Positions 27,796 through 35,392 of a stretch of 64,000 bases of DNA are shown here, in pieces. Position numbers and translations under genes: made by a program. The notes beneath the pieces were generated by a model, which was not told the DNA's origin, did not search any database, and was given only the letters and a program-made list of their open reading frames with translations. The DNA comes from Herbaspirillum sp. meg3 (GTDB taxonomy: Bacteria; Pseudomonadota; Gammaproteobacteria; Burkholderiales; Burkholderiaceae_D), in assembly GCF_002257565.1 (NCBI RefSeq), contig NZ_CP022736.1, positions 4,216,001-4,280,000 of the forward strand. The letters are read 5' to 3'. Positions within the stretch are counted from its first letter, which is position 1, and each line of letters begins with the position of its first letter.

Positions 27796-28668
27796 ATGCT
27801 TATCTATTTGGATCACTGCTACCTCGTCAATTTACAACGCGGATTTAACGAACCTTTGTACCGCGCGGAATGGGAAATTGCTCAGTCACTGAATGCCGCT
27901 GGCCATCGGTTTGTGGTGTCGGCTTGGAATATGGTGGAATTGGCAAAAGCGGCCCGAATTGATAGGCGACAAGAGACCGCGACAATAGTCCGAAACATGA
28001 TGCCGCTATACCTGAGCAATAACAATTTTATCAAGAGTCAGGAGCTGCAATTATTTTTGAATCGACGGACTCAATGGCCTTTTATGATTTCCCCCGAGGT
28101 TCAGCCCTTTAATGAAACCGTGTCGCAAATGTGGAGCACATACAACGCCGGTCCGGCGCTGATTGGAGAGATATTCGGTGAGTATGTTGAGCACCTTGCG
28201 GCAGACCGACACGACCTCGGCATAGTACTAAGAGAGTTTGGCGATTCGCCAAACCTTATTCGAAGTGCTCGGGTAGCTGCTGGTAAGGGATTAATTGCCG
28301 AACCCGAGCCGGTTATTAACGCGGAATGGATATTTGGTTTATTGCCTGAGCGTGACCGGGCTCAGGCATGGATACCAGAACCCACCAGACGCGCAGCCAC
28401 AGAATTTGTATTACTTATCATGGCAGACTTATTCCGTGAATGCCCCACGATTTATGCCGACGAGCTTCGTTTTAGGCGCGCCATTTTTACGAATCGCCAC
28501 ATTCATGAGAACGACGGTGCCGATACTCAGCATGTCATCGGAGCACTTGCATACTGCGATCACTTTGTGACCAATGATCGTGCACTTCGGGATTTTATTG
28601 TCGACAATCAACCCAAGGGACACTTTCCTTGTTCTCCCGTGGAAATGCTGAGTCAAATAAACCTCTGA
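27796..28668 (+). CDS. Uncharacterised protein with PIN-nuclease-like acidic signature
   Basis: 290 residues, not assignable to a named family by eye. The ends look like a PIN domain. The N-terminus has IYLD (Asp6), then VVSAWNMVELAKA (Glu48). The C-terminus has GADTQHVIGALAYCDHFVTNDRALRDF with Asp243 and Asp261, in the order D-E-D-D expected for the metal-binding site of PIN ribonucleases. VapC toxins are about 130 residues, so this would be a PIN fold with a roughly 150-residue helical insertion. No antitoxin-sized gene precedes it. Base composition is visibly more AT-rich than the czc genes, suggesting acquisition. AGGG lies 6 bases before the chosen ATG; an in-frame upstream ATG (27730) seems unlikely. 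Confidence 0.6.
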   Translation: MLIYLDHCYLVNLQRGFNEPLYRAEWEIAQSLNAAGHRFVVSAWNMVELAKAARIDRRQETATIVRNMMPLYLSNNNFIKSQELQLFLNRRTQWPFMISPEVQPFNETVSQMWSTYNAGPALIGEIFGEYVEHLAADRHDLGIVLREFGDSPNLIRSARVAAGKGLIAEPEPVINAEWIFGLLPERDRAQAWIPEPTRRAATEFVLLIMADLFRECPTIYADELRFRRAIFTNRHIHENDGADTQHVIGALAYCDHFVTNDRALRDFIVDNQPKGHFPCSPVEMLSQINL

Positions 28669-28695
28669 GGGCTGAAACGCCTGAATTGCTGCCCC

Positions 28696-29535
28696 CTATG
28701 CCCCATACTTCAGAGCTGATGCAATTGGCGGGGGAAGAGGGCGTAAATTTTCTTCAAGGTGGCGAGTATTTTTGTAGCCTCTGTGCTTCAGTGGCGTCAT
28801 TTCGTGGAGGTAAGCATCGGCCGCCGAAGCGAGCAGGTTACTAGCTTCGATGTATTCTCGTTCGTCATTTTGGATATGCTCAACAACAGCAATTAGAAAG
28901 TCCATTACGGAGTGATAGGTCTTCAGCCCAATGATTTCCACCTCATTTTTATTTTTTCGTTCTTCATCTGAGGCCGTCGCCAATTTTGTTTGGCGCTCCA
29001 GCACAGCTTCATTGTAGAGCCCGTGAACATCAATGAGATGCTGATAAATCCTCTCCAGATGTTGGAGTTTTTGGAAAGCTTCTTTTCCTTCTGGAGCGTG
29101 AAGTAAGAAATGAATGGATAATAGGTTGATGCCATTCTTTGGTAAAAATGTCGCTATCTGTGGCTTTACGTAAGCCACCAACGGCGCGTCGGTAATTCCG
29201 TCCGAGGCAAATCCCTCAGCTGCATCAGCTAGCATGTCGCGAAAAACTACTCTCACGTTTAAAAAATCTTCGAGCATTGAGCCGATTGCGTATGACGCGC
29301 CATAGATGGCTGTTCGTTCTTGGTCTTTCTTTCGCTGCTTGTGAACATAGTCATTGACATAGAACGCAATCCCAGCGCCGATAGCGGGCCCTACAATCAA
29401 TTTAATGAAGTCCCAAGAGTCCCTCCAGAATTCGCTGGGCAGATTTTCTTTGATCGAAGAAATTGTTATCAGCGTCGCAGCGAAAATCCATGCGACCGCA
29501 AGCAATTTAATGATCAGTTCTGTTTTACCTTTCAT
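28696..29535 (-). CDS. Uncharacterised two-TM membrane protein
   Basis: 279 residues. TM helices at about 7-28 and 43-64 with a short loop are followed by a Lys/Arg-rich stretch (VHKQRKKDQER) that places the remaining roughly 210 residues in the cytoplasm. The cytoplasmic part is charged and mainly helical, with no motif I recognise. A strong GGGAGGGAG ribosome site precedes the ATG. It converges on the PIN-like gene (27 bp apart) and lies downstream of the HEPN-like gene on the same strand. AT-richer than flanking operons. Confidence 0.6.
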   Translation of the reverse strand: MKGKTELIIKLLAVAWIFAATLITISSIKENLPSEFWRDSWDFIKLIVGPAIGAGIAFYVNDYVHKQRKKDQERTAIYGASYAIGSMLEDFLNVRVVFRDMLADAAEGFASDGITDAPLVAYVKPQIATFLPKNGINLLSIHFLLHAPEGKEAFQKLQHLERIYQHLIDVHGLYNEAVLERQTKLATASDEERKNKNEVEIIGLKTYHSVMDFLIAVVEHIQNDEREYIEASNLLASAADAYLHEMTPLKHRGYKNTRHLEENLRPLPPPIASALKYGA

Positions 29536-29747
29536 GCTCTCCCTCCCCTTGATGAATTATTCCAACCCAATTTTACCGGGAGCGAATGATGAAGGGCACC
29601 CAGCGGGCGGGCCTTCTACTCTGTGGGCATAACTTACTTCCCCTTTCTGCCGCAAACAGAAATCAGCAAGATGGGAGTGGACGTATACATCGCAAATTTT
29701 CTGAACGACCGCTCTTGCCGATAGCGGACATCACAAACTCCTATCGC
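29536..29747. other. Gap between membrane protein and HEPN-like gene
   Basis: 212 bp without a supported gene. It holds a small dyad, ACCGCTC-N7-ATAGCGGAC (about 29707-29728), of a kind common between bacterial genes. Confidence 0.3.
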
Positions 29748-30452
29748 TCATTCGTCAGTTGATTGAGTCCTTCCGCCTCCATATTTAAATTTCCGCAGAG
29801 GTTCCTCGAGCCAATTGGACAGCACGCGAACTTGTTCAGCCGCATGGCGGAATGCGTGAGCTGATACATGTAGGGCTGGACCACCAAATCCGAAGGGGTC
29901 GTTTTCGATGTTCGAGCGCGGCCAATACATGTCGTTGGGGTCGGTAAACAGCGGCACAGGGAATTTTGTTAGCGTAGATTTATTGTGCCGAATTGCTTCG
30001 GAGGTAAGAGATCCTGCGTGCCCATCTAAATTGCGCGCTAAGATAATCTGCTCAATAACATCGATATCGGCGGCGCAATTCACCAAATCCAGACCGGTGA
30101 CCTCGGCGAAACATGCCACGTAGCCACGAACAAAACTTCGTTTGAATAGTTCGGGTGCTGCTTCTCGGCACGCCTGCGGATTCTTCCAAAGCAATTTGCT
30201 CCAAGTCTCGAAATAAATTTTCAACGTATTTGAGAGATTGGAAATTGCACTGCGGCCGATCAAGTCTAGCGAGTAACTTTGCTGCAACCATTCGTCCAGA
30301 AACTGAGGCTCCCCATCCTCAGCATAAACAGGCTCGAATGGTGGTTCCTCTTTTTCAATTTTTCCCATTGTCTCTACGAAGCGGCTACTAGCTTCTTCGT
30401 AAAATTGAACGATTGCATCAACGCGTCTCTTGAGGAAATAGTCGACATCCAT
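29748..30452 (-). CDS. Uncharacterised protein with HEPN-type R-N-x3-H motif
   Basis: 234 residues from the ATG at 30452, which has a near-ideal AAGGAGGTAATACT leader; an in-frame ATG 30 codons earlier lacks this. Predicted almost wholly helical. Residues 134-147 (EQIILARNLDGHAG) contain Arg140-Asn141-x3-His145, matching the RX4-6H motif with a polar residue after Arg that defines HEPN ribonuclease domains. HEPN proteins serve as toxins, abortive-infection effectors or nucleotide-binding partners. No adjacent nucleotidyltransferase (MNT) antitoxin is present. The fold is inferred from this motif and helix content only. Confidence 0.58.
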   Translation of the reverse strand: MDVDYFLKRRVDAIVQFYEEASSRFVETMGKIEKEEPPFEPVYAEDGEPQFLDEWLQQSYSLDLIGRSAISNLSNTLKIYFETWSKLLWKNPQACREAAPELFKRSFVRGYVACFAEVTGLDLVNCAADIDVIEQIILARNLDGHAGSLTSEAIRHNKSTLTKFPVPLFTDPNDMYWPRSNIENDPFGFGGPALHVSAHAFRHAAEQVRVLSNWLEEPLRKFKYGGGRTQSTDE

Positions 30453-30594
30453 AGTATTACCTCCTTCACGAGTACCCACTTCTGGCCGGTAGCAGTCATT
30501 GCCCTTCAATTGAAACGCAACTCTATCAAATTCAAGCAACATCCCGAATTCAAATTTTTCCTACACATGCAAAACGTATCCACGAGTCAACCAT

Positions 30595-30637
30595 AAAAAA
30601 GGCCCTGCGACATCGCTGTCGCAGGGCCTTTTTTAAT
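30595..30637 (-). terminator. Bidirectional terminator of the gts operon
   Basis: A perfect 11-bp stem GGCCCTGCGAC/GTCGCAGGGCC with a 6-nt loop is flanked by A6 and T6, so it can work both ways. It lies 21 bp past the end of the leftward ATPase gene. Confidence 0.9.
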
Positions 30638-30657
30638 CCATTGCAGGATAAGACGGA

Positions 30658-31800
30658 TCAAGCAATCCGCTGCTCCGAAGCCGGATCAAACAACAGCGCC
30701 TTGGTCAGATCAAACGCCAGCTTCAGCGGCTCATTCGGCAATGCCCCTGCGCGCGGATGCGTGCGGCAAGTCACCGGTGCGTCGTTGAAGCGCGCCACCA
30801 CCAGCGTGTCCGGGCCGGTTGGCTCGGTCAGTTCGACCGTGCAGTCGACTTCGGTCGGGCGATAGCTGCCGGTGGTGCTAAGTGGATCTCCATTGCGCGC
30901 ACTCATGGCGTCGGTGACGTGTTCCGGACGGATACCGAGGACGATGTCGCGGCCTACCCATTTTGCTACTGCATCGGTATGGCCGTTCAATGGCAAGGTC
31001 AGCAAGGTCTTGCGACCGCCGTGGTCGAGCTCGAATGCCGGGGCGGAGCCGTCGGTGGTGAGTTTGCCGCGCAGGAAGTTCATCGACGGCGAGCCGATGA
31101 AGCCGGCCACGAACAGGTTGCTCGGTGAGTCGTAGATCTCTTGCGGGCTGCCGAACTGCTGAACCACGCCGTCCTTCATGACGGCGATGCGATCGCCCAG
31201 GGTCATCGCTTCGATCTGGTCGTGCGTGACGTAGACGATGGTGCTGCCCAGACGCTGGTGCATACGCTTGATTTCGGCGCGCATTTCGACGCGCAGTTTG
31301 GCGTCCAGATTCGACAGTGGCTCGTCGAAGAGGAATAGCGAGGGATCGCGTGCAATCGCACGGCCCATTGCGACACGTTGACGCTGGCCGCCGGACAGCA
31401 GCGCCGGTTTGCGATCCAGCAGATGGGTGATTTGCAGGATGTTGGCGACGCGCTCGACGATTTCCTTTTGTTCAGCTTTGGGGATCTTGCGGATGCCGAG
31501 GCCGAAGGAAATATTTTCCCGCACGGTCATGGTCGGGTACAGCGCATACGACTGGAACACCATGGCGATGTCGCGTTCTTTCGGAGCGACGTTGTTGACG
31601 ACGCGGTCACCGATCATGATCTCGCCTTCGGAGACGGTCTCCAGACCGGCGATCATGTTGAGCAGTGTCGACTTGCCGCAGCCGGAGCCGCCGACCAGGA
31701 TCAGGAACTGGCCATCTTCGATTTCCAGATCGATGCCCTTGAGGACTTCGTTACCGTTCGGGTAGACCTTGCGTACGTTGCGAATTGATAAGCTTGCCAT
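30658..31800 (-). CDS. malK: Sugar ABC transporter ATPase, MalK/UgpC type
   Basis: 380 residues. Walker A is GGSGCGKSTLLNMIAGLE near residue 36, signature LSGGQRQRVAMGRAIARDP near 135, Walker B LFLFDEPLSNLDA. A C-terminal OB-type (TOBE) regulatory region follows from about 240. Last gene of a binding protein - permease - permease - ATPase operon; energises glucose uptake. Such MalK subunits can serve several importers. Confidence 0.9.
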   Translation of the reverse strand: MASLSIRNVRKVYPNGNEVLKGIDLEIEDGQFLILVGGSGCGKSTLLNMIAGLETVSEGEIMIGDRVVNNVAPKERDIAMVFQSYALYPTMTVRENISFGLGIRKIPKAEQKEIVERVANILQITHLLDRKPALLSGGQRQRVAMGRAIARDPSLFLFDEPLSNLDAKLRVEMRAEIKRMHQRLGSTIVYVTHDQIEAMTLGDRIAVMKDGVVQQFGSPQEIYDSPSNLFVAGFIGSPSMNFLRGKLTTDGSAPAFELDHGGRKTLLTLPLNGHTDAVAKWVGRDIVLGIRPEHVTDAMSARNGDPLSTTGSYRPTEVDCTVELTEPTGPDTLVVARFNDAPVTCRTHPRAGALPNEPLKLAFDLTKALLFDPASEQRIA

Positions 31801-31836
31801 TCTCTTACTTCTCCATGAATTCTTGTCTTGAACTGC

Positions 31837-32736
31837 TTAACCCTTGACGGCGCCTGCTGTCAGGCCGCGGACAAAGTATTTACCAGCGAGGATATACACC
31901 AGCAGCGTCGGCAGCGCCGCGATGATCGCGGCCGCCATGTTGACGTTGTACTCCGTCACGCCGGTCGAGGTGTTGACCAGATTGTTCAGCGCCACGGTCA
32001 CCGGTTTTGCATCCGAGCCGCCGAATACGACGCCGAACAGGAAGTCGTTCCAGATCTGCGTGAACTGCCAGATGAAGCAGACCATAAAAATCGGCAGCGA
32101 CAGCGGGAAGATGATCTTGCGGTAGGTCAGGAAAAATCCAGCGCCGTCGATGCGCGCCGCCTTGACCAGCTCTTCCGGCACGGTCACGTAGTAGTTGCGG
32201 AAGAACAGCGTGGTGAACGCGATGCCGTAGACGATGTGCACGAAGATCAGGCCCGGCGTGGTGTTGGCCATGTCGAACATGCCCAGCAAGCGCGCCATCG
32301 GCAGAATCACCACCTGGAACGGAATAAAGCAACCGACCATGAGCGCTGCGAACAGTGCTTCTGATCCACGGAAGCGCCAGTGCGCCAACACGTAGCCGTT
32401 GAGAGAGCCGATCAGGGTTGAAATCAACACGGCCGGAATCGTCATCTTGATCGAGTTCCAGAAGAACGGCGCGAGGCCGCCGCAGTCGACGCCGGTGCAG
32501 GCGCTGTCCCAGGCTTTGCCCCAGGCCGCGGTGGTCGGCGACATCGGCAGCGCCAGCAGATTGCTGGAGCGGATTTCGTCGAGCGACTTCAGCGAGGTGG
32601 TGATCATCACGTACAGCGGTGCGAGGTAGTACAGGCCGACCAGCACCAGCAGGATATAGATCAGCACGCGGCCGACGGTCAGCGGCTTGCGCTCCTGGTT
32701 CGGGCCCCCTTTGGGAGCGAAGGTATCAACGGCCAT
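31837..32736 (-). CDS. gtsC: Sugar ABC transporter permease, MalG/GtsC type
   Basis: 299 residues, six TM helices, with the EAA loop EELVKAARIDGAGFFLTYRKIIFPLSLP near residue 190 that contacts the ATPase. It overlaps the preceding permease gene by 11 bp (32726-32736). Pairs with the MalF-type subunit. Substrate (glucose/mannose) is inferred from zwf and glk next door. Confidence 0.87.
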   Translation of the reverse strand: MAVDTFAPKGGPNQERKPLTVGRVLIYILLVLVGLYYLAPLYVMITTSLKSLDEIRSSNLLALPMSPTTAAWGKAWDSACTGVDCGGLAPFFWNSIKMTIPAVLISTLIGSLNGYVLAHWRFRGSEALFAALMVGCFIPFQVVILPMARLLGMFDMANTTPGLIFVHIVYGIAFTTLFFRNYYVTVPEELVKAARIDGAGFFLTYRKIIFPLSLPIFMVCFIWQFTQIWNDFLFGVVFGGSDAKPVTVALNNLVNTSTGVTEYNVNMAAAIIAALPTLLVYILAGKYFVRGLTAGAVKG

Positions 32737-33688
32737 TGCGGGTTCCTTTCGTTTCCAGATACATCAAAGGCACCAGCACGGCCAGCACGGTCGCCAACAT
32801 CATCACGGCGGAAGCGGCGCCAAGGCCTAACTGTCCACGCGTGAAAGAGAACTGATACATGAAGATCGCCGGCAAGTCCGTCGAGGTACCGGGGCCGCCT
32901 GCAGTCAGCGCCATGACCAGGTCGAAGCTCTTGATCGCAATGTGACCGAGCACTAGCAACACGCTGAAGAACACCGGGCGCAGCGCCGGGATGACGATGC
33001 GGCGATAGATGGTCGGCAAGCTCGCACCGTCAACCATCGCCGCCTTGATGATGGAGTCGTCGATACCGCGCAAACCGGCCAGAAACAGCGCCATCACAAA
33101 CCCCGACGACTGCCACACACCGGCAATGACGACGGTGTAGATCGCCATGTCGGAGTTGACCAGCCAGTCGAAGGAGAAGTTGGCGAAGCCCCAGTCGTGC
33201 ATCATTTTTTCCAGGCCGAGGCCGGGATTGAGAATCCACTTCCAGGCAGCGCCGGTCACGATGAAGGACAGCGCCATCGGATACAGGTAGATGGCGCGCA
33301 AGGCGCCTTCTGCGCGGATCTTCTGATCCAGCAGGATCGCCATGAACAGGCCGATGGCCAGGCACAGCAGGATGAACAGGCCGCCGAAGATACCCAGGTT
33401 GCTGGCAGCGGTCCACCAGCGGTCGAGCGCGAACAACCGGGTGTATTGATCGAAGCCGGCGAATTCGTAGTTGGGCATCAGGCGCGAATTGGTCAGCGAC
33501 AGATAGCCGGTGAGTGCGATGAAGCCGTAGACAAACACCAGCGACAAAATGATGGTCGGTGATAAGACCAGGCGCGGCAGCCAGTTGTCGGCGAACGCGG
33601 CGAATTTTCCACTGCGGCCATTTCTACGCGCGGGCTTGCCCGCTGCGTTCGAACCAGTCGACGACAGGGAAACTGTTGAGTTGGACAT
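32726..33688 (-). CDS. gtsB: Sugar ABC transporter permease, MalF/GtsB type
   Basis: 320 residues. A charged Arg/Lys-rich cytoplasmic N-terminus (about 1-35) is followed by six TM helices with an EAA-like loop, IDDSIIKAAMVDGASLPTIYRRIVIPALRP. Forms the translocation channel with the MalG-type subunit. Confidence 0.87.
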   Translation of the reverse strand: MSNSTVSLSSTGSNAAGKPARRNGRSGKFAAFADNWLPRLVLSPTIILSLVFVYGFIALTGYLSLTNSRLMPNYEFAGFDQYTRLFALDRWWTAASNLGIFGGLFILLCLAIGLFMAILLDQKIRAEGALRAIYLYPMALSFIVTGAAWKWILNPGLGLEKMMHDWGFANFSFDWLVNSDMAIYTVVIAGVWQSSGFVMALFLAGLRGIDDSIIKAAMVDGASLPTIYRRIVIPALRPVFFSVLLVLGHIAIKSFDLVMALTAGGPGTSTDLPAIFMYQFSFTRGQLGLGAASAVMMLATVLAVLVPLMYLETKGTRNGR

Positions 33689-33792
33689 GCATGTCTCCTG
33701 AACCCGGGGAAAGTATCGCGAAACCGGCTGGACAATCTTGCCGGCCTTTCACGATGATGGGCGCCTGACCGCTGCGCCCGCCCCGTAAATAC

Positions 33793-33831
33793 CCTGTTCC
33801 GCAAACACGCCGGAGCGTGCTGCGGAACAGG
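33793..33831. other. Strong stem-loop after gtsA
   Basis: CCTGTTCCGCA / TGCGGAACAGG outer stem with an inner CACGC/GCGTG stem, 46 bp after the gtsA stop and before gtsB. No T run on the leftward strand. Probably sets the ratio of binding protein to membrane parts. Confidence 0.65.
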
Positions 33832-33876
33832 CCTTATTACACTGCTTCTAATTACTTTCTAATTACTTCTTATTGC

Positions 33877-35130
33877 TTACTGAGTTTTAGCTGCTTTGGC
33901 CAGCGCTTGCACGGCAGCTTGCGAAGTCATGTTGGAGTTCATGAACTTGGCAATCACGTCAAACATCGCGCCTTGCGCTGCCGAGCTGACAGCCATACCG
34001 TGGGCCATGCTTGGCTCCAGGGTATTGGCTTTGCTCGATGCGGCAAAATCATCCATCGACTTGGTGGCGCAGCTGTCGAACTTGCCGCGTGGGATATCGG
34101 GACGGACAGGGATCGAACCCTTGTTCAGGTTGAAGACTTCCTGGAACTCGGGGCTCATGATGGCGGTTGCCAAGGTCAGCTGCGCTTTTTGCGAATCAGG
34201 ATTCTTGACCTTGAACATGGCGATCGAGTCGATGTTGAAGGTGTAGGACTTCTCGGTGCCTGGTGCTGCGACGCACAGATAGTCCTTGCCTGGTTGCTTG
34301 CCGGCGGTAGTGAATTCGCCCTTGGCCCAGTCGCCCATGAATTGCATGCCGGCCTTACCGTTGATGACCATGGCGGTTGCCAGGTTCCAGTCACGGCCTG
34401 CGGAATCCTTGTCGATGTAGGTCTTGATCTTGCCCAGTGTGTCGAAAGTCTTGACCATGTTGGCGCTGGTCAGGGCTGTCTGATCCAGTTTCACCAGAGC
34501 CTTCTGATAGAAGTCTGCACCGCCGACGCCCAGGGCGACGGTTTCAAACACGGTGGCGTCCTGCCATGGCTGACCGCCATGGGCAACGGCGACGAAACCG
34601 GCCTTCTTGATCTTTTCAGCAGCGTCAAAGAATTCATCCCAGGTTGTCGGGGTCTTGGCGCCGGCTTTCTTCAGCACTTCCGGATTGATCCACAGCCAGT
34701 TGACACGGTGCACGTTGACCGGTGCTGCGACATAGTGGCCTTGGTATTTCATCACGCTGGAGACCGACTTCGGCAGCAGAGAATCCCACTTGCCGGCGGT
34801 TGCGGCAGAGTCAATGTTTGCCAGCACGCCTTCCTGGCCCCATTCCTGAATGGCAGGGCCCTTGATCTGGGCTGCTGTCGGAGGGCTGCCGGCGATGACG
34901 CGCGCCTTCAGGGCTGTCGTTGCGTTCTCACCCGCGCCGCCTGCAACGGCGAAATCTTTCCAGGTTACGCCCTTGGCTTCCATGATTTTTTTCAGTTCAG
35001 CAACCGATTTTGCTTCACCGCCGGAGGTCCAGTAATGCAGCACTTCCACTTCCGCGGCATACGCTACGGTGGAAGCTGCGATCAGGCTGGTGGCGATCAG
35101 ACTTTTTTTAATGGCGTGCTTCAACATCAT
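33877..35130 (-). CDS. gtsA: Periplasmic glucose/sugar-binding protein
   Basis: 417 residues. Signal peptide about 1-25 (ends VAYA before AEVEVLHYW). SBP_bac_1 fold with LHYWTSGGEAKSVAELKKI, typical of glucose/mannose-binding proteins of the Gts type. AGGAGAT precedes tandem ATGs. Delivers glucose to GtsBC-MalK. Divergent from zwf, sharing a promoter region with a palindrome. Confidence 0.88.
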   Translation of the reverse strand: MMLKHAIKKSLIATSLIAASTVAYAAEVEVLHYWTSGGEAKSVAELKKIMEAKGVTWKDFAVAGGAGENATTALKARVIAGSPPTAAQIKGPAIQEWGQEGVLANIDSAATAGKWDSLLPKSVSSVMKYQGHYVAAPVNVHRVNWLWINPEVLKKAGAKTPTTWDEFFDAAEKIKKAGFVAVAHGGQPWQDATVFETVALGVGGADFYQKALVKLDQTALTSANMVKTFDTLGKIKTYIDKDSAGRDWNLATAMVINGKAGMQFMGDWAKGEFTTAGKQPGKDYLCVAAPGTEKSYTFNIDSIAMFKVKNPDSQKAQLTLATAIMSPEFQEVFNLNKGSIPVRPDIPRGKFDSCATKSMDDFAASSKANTLEPSMAHGMAVSSAAQGAMFDVIAKFMNSNMTSQAAVQALAKAAKTQ

Positions 35131-35334
35131 TTTTTATCTCCTGTGTTTTAAAAATTGCCGGCGAATTGCATCGCGGCAAGGTCAGCGTTCCCGGGGGAGA
35201 GAACTTGCTACTGGTTGGCGGTGCCTTGTGGACACTCTTTGCCGCATAACTTACTAGCTCACTTTACTTAAACTACAAAAAACGCCTCAATAAAATTTAA
35301 TTATTAGGGCGAACTCCCGTCGCTCGCTTGTAAT

Positions 35335-35349
35335 TGTAGTAATGCTACA
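35335..35349. promoter_or_regulatory. Candidate HexR operator between gtsA and zwf
   Basis: TGTAG-TAATG-CTACA is a perfect 5+5 dyad, 44 bp before the zwf ATG. Its form fits the HexR (RpiR family) operator pattern TGTAxT-N-AxTACA, and a HexR domain is encoded 1.7 kb away. A further half-site, TGTAGTTTAAG (minus strand, about 35265-35277), faces gtsA. HexR sites respond to 2-keto-3-deoxy-6-phosphogluconate. Confidence 0.6.
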
Positions 35350-35392
35350 GTAACATTGCAATATAAGTTTTGTTTAATTACATAGAAAATAC

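Noticed and set aside
27591..27797. Small minus-strand frame between czcA and the PIN-like gene (44 residues from an internal ATG at 27725)
   Set aside because: No convincing ribosome site, and it sits in a promoter/terminator gap. It cannot be excluded, but there is no positive support.
29700..29730. Small dyad that could be a REP-like repeat
   Set aside because: Only one short copy seen in the window; insufficient to call a repeat family.
33843..33870. Direct repeat TTCTAATTAC near the gtsA stop
   Set aside because: Low-complexity 3' UTR sequence; not linked to the TTTCTAATGA words at chvE and gbpR.
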